Made by a program: the position numbers and the translations under genes. DNA of 17,400 nt from CAZBYL01 sp964522805 (lineage in GTDB: Bacteria; Synergistota; Synergistia; Synergistales; Synergistaceae). Below, piece by piece: positions 8,550 to 15,159 of the stretch. Each line of letters starts with the position of its first letter. The stretch's first letter is position 1. Location: positions 1 to 17,400 of the forward strand of contig CAZFWP010000038.1 in assembly GCA_964522805.1 (NCBI GenBank). Reading direction: 5' to 3'. The notes beneath the pieces are model-generated. The model saw only the letters and a program-made list of their open reading frames with translations. It was not told where the DNA came from and searched no databases.

Positions 8550-8576
8550 CCAGGGGGAAAATATTTTTCCCTCTGG
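8550..8576 (+). other. Intergenic hairpin between transporter and lyase genes
   Basis: An 11-bp stem (one G-T pair) runs from CCAGGGGGAAA (8550-8560) to TTTCCCTCTGG (8566-8576), with a 5-base AT loop. It is followed only by TCTT, not a full T run. It ends 15 bases before the ribosome site of the next gene. It could be a partial terminator that lowers expression of the lyase gene, or an mRNA-processing or stability element. Confidence 0.6.
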
Positions 8577-8602
8577 TCTTATGAAAAGCATGGAGGCTCA
8601 AG

Positions 8603-10111
8603 ATGACAATCCTTCTTACAGGCAATGACTTGACCTTGGACAAACTTTGGTCGATAGCGGTTGATAATGCGGAAGTGGAAATAGCCGCAGAAGCTGATGC
8701 TAGGTTAGAGGCGTCACGCAAACTTGTTTATGAATTGGTTGACGACGATGTTCCTGTTTACGGATTCAACACCGGAGTGGGTTGGAACAAAGACCATAAA
8801 ATAGCTAAAGAATTTTTTGAAGACTTTAACCGTAAACTTATTTACTCACACACGCTGGGAATAGCTCCTGAGGCCTCTGAGAGAGAAGTCAGAGCTATGA
8901 TGGCTATTCGTCTGAACTGCCTGTTGCAGGGCTACACCGGTATACAGCCTGCTGTGGCTCGCCGTTACGCCGATTTTCTTAACCTGAAAATCCACCCCGT
9001 CGTCCCGGAAAGAGGATCTATAGGTGAGGGAGACATCACTGAACTCTCGCACATAGGCTTGGCGATGGTGGGAGAAGGGGAGGTCATCTGTAATGGAACA
9101 AGAATGACCTCTGCTCAAGCGCACGAAAAAACGGGCATCACGCCTGTGGTTCTCGGTCCTAAAGACGGATTGGCGATTGTAAGCAGCAGTGCTTTTTCTG
9201 CCGGGCAGGGAGCGTTGGTTCTGAAGGAACTCAAGGACCTCGCCGATATGGGTGACGTAATCTACGGACTTTCCCTTGAGGGGCTGAACGGCAATACATC
9301 TCCCCTTGATCCTTCGGGGCTAGCTCCACGCAAACTTGAGGGACAGCAGATCAGTGCCGCCAATACACGCAGGCAGATAGATGGAAGCTTCATATACCAG
9401 CCTGACGAGGACAAACCTGTCCAGGATCCTCTCTGCTACAGGAGCGGAGCCTATGTCAACGGCTCTTTGCGCGAGGCTATCGAATACGCGGAAAAGTATC
9501 TTTTGATTCAAATGAATAGTACCGATGACAACCCATGTGTATTGGTTGATGAGCGCCGCATGATTTCTGTGTCAAATTTTGAAACGACATCGCTTGCTAC
9601 CGCGTTTGAGCTGCTCTCTATCGTCCTCTGCCATGTCTCTAAGATGTCCTGCTACAGAATGATAAAACTTGCCAACCCTGTTCTCACTAAGCTGCCCCGT
9701 TTCCTCAGCCATGACGGAGGGGAATCTCATTGTTTCGGCGCTTTCCAGAAAACATTCACCTTGATGGATACTGAGATACGCCTTTTGGCAAACCCATGCT
9801 CTCCAGACTTTATGGCGGTTGCGGGAGCTATTGAAGACCACGCCAACAACACGCCTTTAGCGGTACAGAAACTCAGAAAAGCTGTTGATAATATGAAATA
9901 TATCTATGGAATGGAAATGATTCATTCCTGTCAGGCGGTGAGGCTTAGAAAGCGCGCCTGCGATGTGAGACTTGGCAAGGGAACGTCAAAGGCGTTTGAA
10001 GAATTCTGCAAAGTGGTGCCTCTTTATGAAAACGACCGTCCCATATCGCCCGACATTCAGAAAGCCTATGAATTCATAAAGAGTGGCATATTGCTGAAAA
10101 TTATGGTGTAA
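8603..10111 (+). CDS. MIO-less HAL/PAL-fold lyase, probable ergothionase (ergothioneine trimethylamine-lyase)
   Basis: Protein of 502 residues, the length of histidine ammonia-lyase, with the same fold marks: VYGFNTGVG at 52-60 (active-site Tyr53), the SH of SHTLG at 82-86, QD at 274-275 with R280, MNSTDDNP at 304-311, SNF at 324-326 and EDH at 411-413. The loop that in HAL carries the Ala-Ser-Gly triad (GSVGASGDL) reads GSIGEGDIT at 138-146, one residue shorter and without the Ser, so the MIO electrophile cannot form. The HAL Asn195 position is Ser194, and the Tyr280 motif is altered. Ergothionase of Treponema denticola is a MIO-free member of this fold that eliminates trimethylamine from ergothioneine to give thiourocanate. 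As I recall, it uses a Tyr, two Lys and a Glu; candidates here are Y53, K187, K383 and E411. The ATG at 8603 follows GGAGG by 6 bases. A true hutH role is unlikely. Fold assignment is near certain; the substrate is a well-supported inference. Confidence 0.78.
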   Translation: MTILLTGNDLTLDKLWSIAVDNAEVEIAAEADARLEASRKLVYELVDDDVPVYGFNTGVGWNKDHKIAKEFFEDFNRKLIYSHTLGIAPEASEREVRAMMAIRLNCLLQGYTGIQPAVARRYADFLNLKIHPVVPERGSIGEGDITELSHIGLAMVGEGEVICNGTRMTSAQAHEKTGITPVVLGPKDGLAIVSSSAFSAGQGALVLKELKDLADMGDVIYGLSLEGLNGNTSPLDPSGLAPRKLEGQQISAANTRRQIDGSFIYQPDEDKPVQDPLCYRSGAYVNGSLREAIEYAEKYLLIQMNSTDDNPCVLVDERRMISVSNFETTSLATAFELLSIVLCHVSKMSCYRMIKLANPVLTKLPRFLSHDGGESHCFGAFQKTFTLMDTEIRLLANPCSPDFMAVAGAIEDHANNTPLAVQKLRKAVDNMKYIYGMEMIHSCQAVRLRKRACDVRLGKGTSKAFEEFCKVVPLYENDRPISPDIQKAYEFIKSGILLKIMV

Positions 10112-10181
10112 AAGATATTGTTGTTTGGGGCATAACAGCACTTTAAAGGCAATTATCACGCCGATCTTACACAAAACAAAT

Positions 10182-10231
10182 AACGTGCCTATTTCGCAAT
10201 CTTATTTGTTAAAATGCGAAATAGGCATGTT
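10182..10231 (+). terminator. Probable terminator after the lyase gene
   Basis: A 17-bp stem (one G-T pair) pairs 10182-10198 with 10215-10231, core GCCTATTTCGCA against TGCGAAATAGGC, with a 16-base AT-rich loop. TTTT at 10230-10233 overlaps the end of the stem. It stands about 70 bases after the lyase stop and probably ends the operon. The loop is long for a standard terminator. The rest of the 306-base gap to the next gene shows only a possible -10 box and no coding region. Confidence 0.65.
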
Positions 10232-10376
10232 TTGCTGCGATACAAAGAAAAATATATGTGTATGCCTTATGCTTTATCCAAGCCATTTGCGCTTTTTTCC
10301 TGAAAATTAAATAGCCTCTCCTGGTCACTCTGCGCAAATCAGCTGGGCATATGCGGCAAAAAGGCACTTTACTCTA

Positions 10377-10382
10377 TATAAT
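10377..10382 (+). promoter_or_regulatory. Possible -10 box for the NlpC/P60 gene
   Basis: TATAAT lies about 36 bases before the start of the NlpC/P60 gene, in the sequence CTCTATATAATATC. No good -35 box is visible 16-18 bases upstream, so the assignment rests on position and the perfect -10 box. Confidence 0.4.
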
Positions 10383-10417
10383 ATCACCTAAAGAAATGGT
10401 ATTTTATTGAGAGAGCG

Positions 10418-11791
10418 GTGTTGTTAGTGAAGAAATATTTTTTGATTGCAGCGGTTCTGATCGTAGCCCTTTTTGTTTCAGCAGTAGCGGATGCGTTTGA
10501 GACATCGACAGAGCGCAATAAGTCAGGCGCATATCCCGAAATGGCGAAGAGCGAGTTCTGGATAGCAAGGACCCCAAATGCCGCCAAATTGGTGATGCAA
10601 AGCGGTGAGATCACCTCCTTTTCAGAAAATATCACCAAAAAAGAGGGCACCTTTTGCCAGGATGTCCTCACATATCCGGAAATTATTTCTAAAGATGTTT
10701 TGCTGAAAAATATTGCAGCTTACAGTTTTCCCAAAGGTAAAAGATATAACGGCAATAAACTTGTTTCCGCTGAGTACTATGTGCAGCTCGCCAAAAAACT
10801 TAATTTAGACGAGATACAGGAACTTAATATAGCCAAATATGGCTATATTGTAAAAAATACAGCGCTGCGCGCGTTTCCCACGGATGATGTCTCCTACACT
10901 GACCCAGGAGATACCGAGTTTGATATGAATATGGAAAGCACTGTCAAAATTTGGGATGAGGTTTTAATACTTCATGCGTCAACGGACAAAAACTGGCTCT
11001 TTGTCATTACTAAAAATTGCAGCGGCTGGGCTAGAGCCGCACACGTTGCTGTGGCGGACAGAAAGACTCTTGCAGCGTATAGAAAGAAACCATTTGTCGT
11101 TATCACCGGTAATAGAGTTATCCCAGATGTAAATCATCTGGCACCGCAGAATGGACGGCCGGAGCTGATGATGGGAACACAATTGCCATTAACGGAAGGG
11201 GCGGCAGTTATAGACGGTGTTTCCACCGAGTACGCCTATGTAGTGTCGCTGCCCATGAGGAACGAAGACGGAACTTTCAGCGAAACAGCGATCCGTTTGC
11301 CTTTTAATGCGGATATTTCTATCGGTTATCTGCCCTACACTAAAGAAAACGTTATAAAGCAGGCATTTAAAGTCCTCGGCGAAAGATATGGCTGGGGAGG
11401 CATGTGGAACGCCCGTGACTGCAGCAGCTTTATTGCTGATGTGTATCAGACGTTCGGTATTCTCCTGCCCAGAAACTCATCTGCTCAAGCAAAAGCTGGT
11501 TCTGTGACATACGATACCTCTGAAATGATTGATGGCGAAAAATTAGTTCTGTTGCAGCAACAGCCTGCCGGCACAATTATTTATTTCCGTGGGCACGTGA
11601 TGATGTACCTTGGCAGCGTTAGGGGAGTTCCCTATGTTATACACGATTCTTACAGCTATGGAGAGTCTGGCAAAGGCGGCAGCGACGGCAGAATGACAGT
11701 TAACTGTGTGGTTGTTTCTGACCTTAATGTAACCCGAAAAGATGGTTCAACTTTTTTAAGTAATATAAAAACATTGGTGCAGATAAAATAG
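10418..11791 (+). CDS. Secreted SH3-domain NlpC/P60 (C40) cell-wall peptidase
   Basis: Exported peptidoglycan hydrolase of about 457 residues. It begins with a signal peptide (KK, then a hydrophobic run to SAVADA at about 26), then bacterial SH3-like wall-binding regions (one around 141-212, from YGYIVKNTALRAFP to SGWARAAHVAV). It ends with an NlpC/P60 peptidase domain from about 308. Catalytic residues are visible: Cys335 in DCSSF, His393 in RGHVMMYLG, and His409 in VIHDSY as the third polar residue. The family cleaves D-glutamyl-diaminopimelate or related stem-peptide bonds, in wall turnover or recycling. The start is uncertain: GTG at 10418, TTG at 10421 and GTG at 10427 are all in frame after GAGAG at 10411-10415, and GTG 10427 would give a classic MKKYFLIAA signal peptide. 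It appears to be a single-gene unit flanked by hairpins, not functionally tied to the upstream operon. Confidence 0.88.
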   Translation: MLLVKKYFLIAAVLIVALFVSAVADAFETSTERNKSGAYPEMAKSEFWIARTPNAAKLVMQSGEITSFSENITKKEGTFCQDVLTYPEIISKDVLLKNIAAYSFPKGKRYNGNKLVSAEYYVQLAKKLNLDEIQELNIAKYGYIVKNTALRAFPTDDVSYTDPGDTEFDMNMESTVKIWDEVLILHASTDKNWLFVITKNCSGWARAAHVAVADRKTLAAYRKKPFVVITGNRVIPDVNHLAPQNGRPELMMGTQLPLTEGAAVIDGVSTEYAYVVSLPMRNEDGTFSETAIRLPFNADISIGYLPYTKENVIKQAFKVLGERYGWGGMWNARDCSSFIADVYQTFGILLPRNSSAQAKAGSVTYDTSEMIDGEKLVLLQQQPAGTIIYFRGHVMMYLGSVRGVPYVIHDSYSYGESGKGGSDGRMTVNCVVVSDLNVTRKDGSTFLSNIKTLVQIK

Positions 11792-11796
11792 ATTTT

Positions 11797-11813
11797 GATG
11801 ATGAAACATCATC
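11797..11813 (+). other. Short hairpin after the NlpC/P60 gene
   Basis: A perfect 7-bp stem, GATGATG and CATCATC around an AAA loop, begins 6 bases after the peptidase stop. An A run follows, not T, so it is not a classic terminator on the plus strand by itself, but it stands directly before a much longer AT-only inverted repeat. Confidence 0.45.
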
Positions 11814-11815
11814 TA

Positions 11816-11858
11816 AAAAAATATAAAAATAAACCTAATTCTTATTTTTATATTTTTT
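11816..11858. repeat. Perfect 17-bp AT-only inverted repeat
   Basis: The arm 11816-11832 is an exact reverse complement of 11842-11858, all A and T, separated by a 9-base loop (ACCTAATTC). The 3' arm ends in six T, so together with the small hairpin just before it this may form the transcription end of the peptidase gene. It could also be a cruciform-prone or bent-DNA element. It lies in a 289-base spacer (11792-12080) that is extremely AT-rich and has no coding region. Confidence 0.6.
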
Positions 11859-11972
11859 ATTAAAGATTTTTGAATAAACAGTAAATATAAAATGTGTGAA
11901 TTTTAATATTTTAAAAATAATCTATGTCCATTTTGTGACTTCTAATTTACATAAAACCCATCTTTGATTTTA

Positions 11973-11978
11973 TATAAT
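11973..11978 (+). promoter_or_regulatory. Possible -10 box upstream of cstA
   Basis: TATAAT occurs about 103 bases before the cstA start codon. TTTACA at 11946-11951 resembles a -35 box, but the 21-base spacer is too long. In sequence this AT-rich, a chance match is quite possible. Confidence 0.25.
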
Positions 11979-12030
11979 ATTGATAAATTAATCTAATATT
12001 TTATTTTAAAATGTTTTGTTTTTGGGGAAA

Positions 12031-12064
12031 TATTGATATACTAGTTAAAGTATCTATATCAATA
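12031..12064 (+). promoter_or_regulatory. Dyad directly upstream of the cstA ribosome site
   Basis: A perfect 10-bp inverted repeat, TATTGATATA (12031-12040) with TATATCAATA (12055-12064), ends 3 bases before GGAGGG. A competing inner pair, ATACT (12038-12042) with AGTAT (12049-12053), overlaps the same arms. In RNA these are alternative weak hairpins next to the ribosome site; in DNA it could be an operator. Either would place control of cstA here. Confidence 0.45.
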
Positions 12065-12080
12065 CTTGGAGGGATCACAA

Positions 12081-13544
12081 ATGATCACATTTCTTGCGGC
12101 GCTTGCTATGCTTATAGTAGGCTATCTGGTTTACGGGGCATATGTTGATAATCTGTTCGGTCCAGACGATAGACAGACTCCGGCTATTGCTCATCCCGAT
12201 GGAGTGGACTTTGTACCGATGCCCGTTTGGAAGGTCTTTTTAATTCAAGTTCTTAATATCGCAGGTCTTGGTCCTATCTTCGGAGCTCTCTTAGGTGCTC
12301 TCTGGGGACCCGTGGTTTATTTCTGGATTGTCCTTGGTACTATTTTTGCAGGAAGTGTCCATGACTACTTCTCAGGAATGCTATCGGAACGCCATGAAGG
12401 CGCGAGTATTTCAGAGATCGTCGGTATTTATCTCGGCCCGACCATGAAAACGGTAATGAGAATATTTTCCGTTGTGCTTCTTGTTCTTGTTGGAACAACA
12501 TTCTCAACCGGGCCTGCAGGTCTTCTGGCTCTTCTTACTCCAGAAGCTCTTGATGCCAGATTTTGGCTTGTGGTTATCCTTGTATACTACTTCTTAGCGA
12601 CATTGCTGCCGATAGACAAGATTATCGGCAAATTCTACCCCATATTTGGTATTGCACTTATTGTTATGTGTCTTGGTGTCGGAGGCGGCCTCATCGTTGA
12701 AGGATATGAAATGCCTGAAATGTGGAACAGTTTCTCCAACCTGCATCCTAATTCTCTGCCTATTTGGCCGCTAATGTTTATCACCGTTGCCTGCGGGGCT
12801 ATTTCCGGATTCCACGCTACTCAGTCTCCGATGATGGCTCGCTGCATTACCAGTGAGAGACTGGGACGTAAGGTCTTTTACGGAGCCATGGTAGCTGAAG
12901 GCATCATCGCCCTAATATGGGCGGCTGCCGGCGTTAGCGTTTATGACGGTACTGCCGGACTGCTTCTTGCCACCAAGGGCGGTCTTTCCACTTTGGTCTA
13001 CAATATTTGCACTACTCTCTTGGGTTCAGTCGGTGGCGTGCTGGCCATGGTCGGTGTTATTGCCTGCCCGATTACCTCTGGAGATACCGCATTCCGTTCC
13101 GCAAGACTTACTATTGCCGACTGGTTTAAAATAGACCAGAAGCCCAATGGCAAGCGTCTGATGCTCTCCATTCCACTTCTCCTTTGTGGGGCCGCACTCT
13201 CGCAGATGAACTTTGCCGTTGTCTGGCGTTACTTCTCATGGTCAAACCAGACCCTTGCCATGATGGCTCTTTGGGCTGCAGCTGTCTATCTTGCGCAGAG
13301 AAAAATCAATTTCTGGGTTGCCGCTATTCCGGCAACGTTTATGTCTGCTGTTTCATGCACCTATATCCTTGTAGCAGGCGAAGGCTTCGGACCTTTTATA
13401 GCGCGTATGCTCAGCGGCGGTACTCTGCCTGAGGGGGCGAATACGATAATGATAGCTTCTTCTGTGGCTTATCCTGTGGGAATTATATTTGCTGCGCTCT
13501 GCTTTGGAACATTCTATTACAAGTCTGTCTACAAAAGAGTATAA
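12081..13544 (+). CDS. cstA: CstA-family carbon-starvation carrier (short form)
   Basis: Polytopic membrane protein of 487 residues from the chosen ATG, nearly all hydrophobic segments. CstA-type proteins import peptides or pyruvate during nutrient limitation. Family marks include HDYFSGMLS with the following ERHEG, GFHATQSPMMARC, FYGAMVAEGIIALIWA, GDTAFRSARLTIAD and FSWSNQTLAM. Length is well under the about 700 residues of E. coli CstA but matches the short form that contains the core domain without the extra C-terminal segments. An in-frame TTG at 12066 is rejected as start because it overlaps the ribosome site GGAGGG (12068-12073); the ATG at 12081 lies 7 bases after it. The gene stands alone, preceded by an AT-rich leader with a dyad and followed by a strong terminator. 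Whether it carries peptides, amino acids or pyruvate here is unknown. Confidence 0.93.
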   Translation: MITFLAALAMLIVGYLVYGAYVDNLFGPDDRQTPAIAHPDGVDFVPMPVWKVFLIQVLNIAGLGPIFGALLGALWGPVVYFWIVLGTIFAGSVHDYFSGMLSERHEGASISEIVGIYLGPTMKTVMRIFSVVLLVLVGTTFSTGPAGLLALLTPEALDARFWLVVILVYYFLATLLPIDKIIGKFYPIFGIALIVMCLGVGGGLIVEGYEMPEMWNSFSNLHPNSLPIWPLMFITVACGAISGFHATQSPMMARCITSERLGRKVFYGAMVAEGIIALIWAAAGVSVYDGTAGLLLATKGGLSTLVYNICTTLLGSVGGVLAMVGVIACPITSGDTAFRSARLTIADWFKIDQKPNGKRLMLSIPLLLCGAALSQMNFAVVWRYFSWSNQTLAMMALWAAAVYLAQRKINFWVAAIPATFMSAVSCTYILVAGEGFGPFIARMLSGGTLPEGANTIMIASSVAYPVGIIFAALCFGTFYYKSVYKRV

Positions 13545-13572
13545 AATTGACTTTGAGGATTTAAGGCAAAAT

Positions 13573-13607
13573 AAAAAGAATGGCCGCCTATGGCGGTCAT
13601 TCTTTTT
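13573..13607. terminator. Bidirectional terminator between cstA and the Y-family polymerase gene
   Basis: A 16-bp stem with a 3-base loop pairs AAAAAGAATGGCCGCC (13573-13588) with GGCGGTCATTCTTTTT (13592-13607), one G-T pair. The A run on one side and T run on the other make it a rho-independent terminator in both directions. It serves two convergent genes whose stops lie 28 bases upstream of it and 13 bases downstream of it. Confidence 0.92.
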
Positions 13608-13619
13608 ATGCGCAAGGTT

Positions 13620-14948
13620 TTAATCGGCAAAGTCATCAGCATGACATTGGAATCTTAATCCATCAGGCAGGGGAGAGTTTTTTTTGTTGCGCTGAGAGCT
13701 GAATTCAGAGTGCGGCGACCATTTTTTTTCTTCGTGCGGCGGAGAAAAGAGCAGTGCCGGTTTCATAATTGACGAGGAGCTTTCCCTATTTATTGAATCA
13801 ATTGCTCTGGCGGCTGCGGCTTTTCTAACGTCATTTTCCGCAAATAAAGATGTTTGTATGCCGCACGATGTTTCGTGCAGGTCTGATAGGATTACGCCGC
13901 ATTTTTTGTAATCATATCCACAGATAAAAATCTCCTCAAGTGCTCTCTTGGCTGCTTGCATGAAGGCTGTATCAAGAAACTGAGGGTCACTGAAATAAAT
14001 ATCGCGACTGTTTGAGTAGTAGTTTTCGGTGTCAAAGCGACTTGTGGAGATAAAAACACTAATCTTGCCGGCCGCCTGAGCGGATTTACGCAGCTGTCTA
14101 GCTGCTGATACAGCGAAGCAAAGCAAAGGATCCAGTACCTCTTCCATAGTTTTGAGCGCTGTACCGAAAGAGCGTGACACCATGACAGATTTAGGCGGTT
14201 TCCTATCCGAGACAATAGAATATGCTGAGTGTCCCCGCAGCTCCCAGGCACAGTACATGATGTTGACACCAAAATTGTTTTTGAGCCACGCATCGTCTTT
14301 TTTTACAAAATCAGCAGCACTGCGGACTCTGTACAGTGCAAGCTTATTGCAGGTTTGACGGCCAAGGCCCCACACATCGCCGCAGCTAAACAGTGACATA
14401 AAGGTCATATCGCTGTAGCGTCTTCTACTGATCCAAAATACACCGTCGATGTCTTTATCTTTTTTCGCGTATTCCGTAGCTAATTTTGCCAGTGTCTTTG
14501 TCGGCGCTATCCCAATAGAAACAGGAATTCTGCATTTAAGCCAAATATCACGCCTCATTTGCATACAATAAGACTCGGGATCCTTAATATTGTGAATCGC
14601 GAGGTTGAAGAAAGATTCGTCAATGGAATACATTTCTGTGGCGTCAGAATAGAGCTTAATTCTATTCATAACTTCTGCTGATACCTGTTGGTAGAGTGTC
14701 ATATTTGTCGAACGCACGGCTACGCCGTTGTACGCAAGAACGTTTTTTATTTTAAAGTATGGTTCTCCCATTTTGACGCCCATCTTTTTTACTTCATTGG
14801 AGCGTGATATTACGCAGCCATCGTTGCAGGACAAGACTACAACAGGTCTATTATCAAGAGAATTGTCTGCGCGCCGTTCGCATGATACAAAGAAGTTGTT
14901 ACAGTCGGCGAGCCCAAATGCCCTTTCACTAAGGTTATTTAATGACAT
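13620..14948 (-). CDS. umuC: Y-family DNA polymerase, UmuC-like
   Basis: Translesion DNA polymerase of 442 residues, closer to UmuC than to DinB. The catalytic acidic residues are present: Asp15 in LADCNNFF, and Asp110 and Glu111 in YSIDESF. UmuC-type features include VVVLSCNDGCVISRS (37-51), GVKMGEPYFK (57-66) and PTKTLAKLA; the aromatic steric gate is probably Phe20. QTSLF at 365-369 is a good sliding-clamp binding motif, placed after the little-finger domain as in this family. The C-terminal region after it is not conserved in an obvious way. No umuD lies beside it in this window, although UmuC normally needs processed UmuD. GGAG stands 11 bases before the ATG at 14948, rather far. The promoter region with two dyads suggests repression, possibly DNA-damage-inducible; the repressor is not identified. 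Confidence 0.92.
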   Translation of the reverse strand: MSLNNLSERAFGLADCNNFFVSCERRADNSLDNRPVVVLSCNDGCVISRSNEVKKMGVKMGEPYFKIKNVLAYNGVAVRSTNMTLYQQVSAEVMNRIKLYSDATEMYSIDESFFNLAIHNIKDPESYCMQMRRDIWLKCRIPVSIGIAPTKTLAKLATEYAKKDKDIDGVFWISRRRYSDMTFMSLFSCGDVWGLGRQTCNKLALYRVRSAADFVKKDDAWLKNNFGVNIMYCAWELRGHSAYSIVSDRKPPKSVMVSRSFGTALKTMEEVLDPLLCFAVSAARQLRKSAQAAGKISVFISTSRFDTENYYSNSRDIYFSDPQFLDTAFMQAAKRALEEIFICGYDYKKCGVILSDLHETSCGIQTSLFAENDVRKAAAARAIDSINRESSSSIMKPALLFSPPHEEKKWSPHSEFSSQRNKKNSPLPDGLRFQCHADDFAD

Positions 14949-14966
14949 GAGGTTATCAACTCCAGA

Positions 14967-15014
14967 TATATGTAAATGTTTTATTACATATAATTTGTAT
15001 CATTTCAGTATACA
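14967..15014. promoter_or_regulatory. Two operator-like dyads over the polymerase promoter
   Basis: Dyad 1 is TATATGTAA (14967-14975) with TTACATATA (14984-14992), perfect over 9 bp, covering the expected transcription start. Dyad 2 is TGTAT (14996-15000) with ATACA (15010-15014), inside the spacer and -10 box. Both share TGTA/TACA half-sites and their centres are about 25 bp apart. A repressor bound here would block the polymerase gene and perhaps topB. It does not match the Gram-positive (CGAAC...GTTCG) or E. coli (CTGT...ACAG) LexA boxes. Confidence 0.45.
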
Positions 15015-15022
15015 TTTGTCAA
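14994..15022 (-). promoter_or_regulatory. Promoter of the UmuC-like polymerase gene
   Basis: On the minus strand a perfect TTGACA (15017-15022) is followed after 17 bases by TACAAA (14994-14999), which carries a TG one base upstream (extended -10). Spacing is ideal and transcription should begin near 14987, about 40 bases before the start codon. Confidence 0.65.
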
Positions 15023-15047
15023 CTATAAATATGCTGTGTCTATGCTA

Positions 15048-15056
15048 TGTTATAAT
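15048..15056 (+). promoter_or_regulatory. Possible extended -10 promoter of topB
   Basis: TGTTATAAT is a perfect -10 hexamer with an extended TGn element, about 104 bases before the topB start codon. No clear -35 box is present, which extended -10 promoters tolerate. Confidence 0.45.
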
Positions 15057-15159
15057 TGCCACAATACTTAAGAGTGTCATTTATAGTCGTTGCCATTGCT
15101 TGTCGATAGAACAGCAGGCGTATTTATTCGCCTAATATATAGAGAAAGTCGGGTTCATC

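Noticed and set aside
8603..10111. Calling this gene histidine ammonia-lyase (hutH)
   Set aside because: The Ala-Ser-Gly triad needed for the MIO cofactor is absent and the HAL Asn195 position is Ser; no hutU, hutI or formimidoylglutamate genes are adjacent.
10182..10231. Inverted repeat as a miniature transposon or attachment site
   Set aside because: It is one short palindrome with a T run next to a stop codon, without flanking target duplication or a second copy in the window; a terminator explains it.
12066..12080. TTG at 12066 as the start of cstA
   Set aside because: The codon overlaps the GGAGGG ribosome site that serves the ATG at 12081, and family members start close to that ATG.
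14949..15159. Standard LexA box between the polymerase gene and topB
   Set aside because: Neither the CGAAC-N4-GTTCG form nor the CTGT-N8-ACAG form is present; only the TGTA/TACA dyads are.
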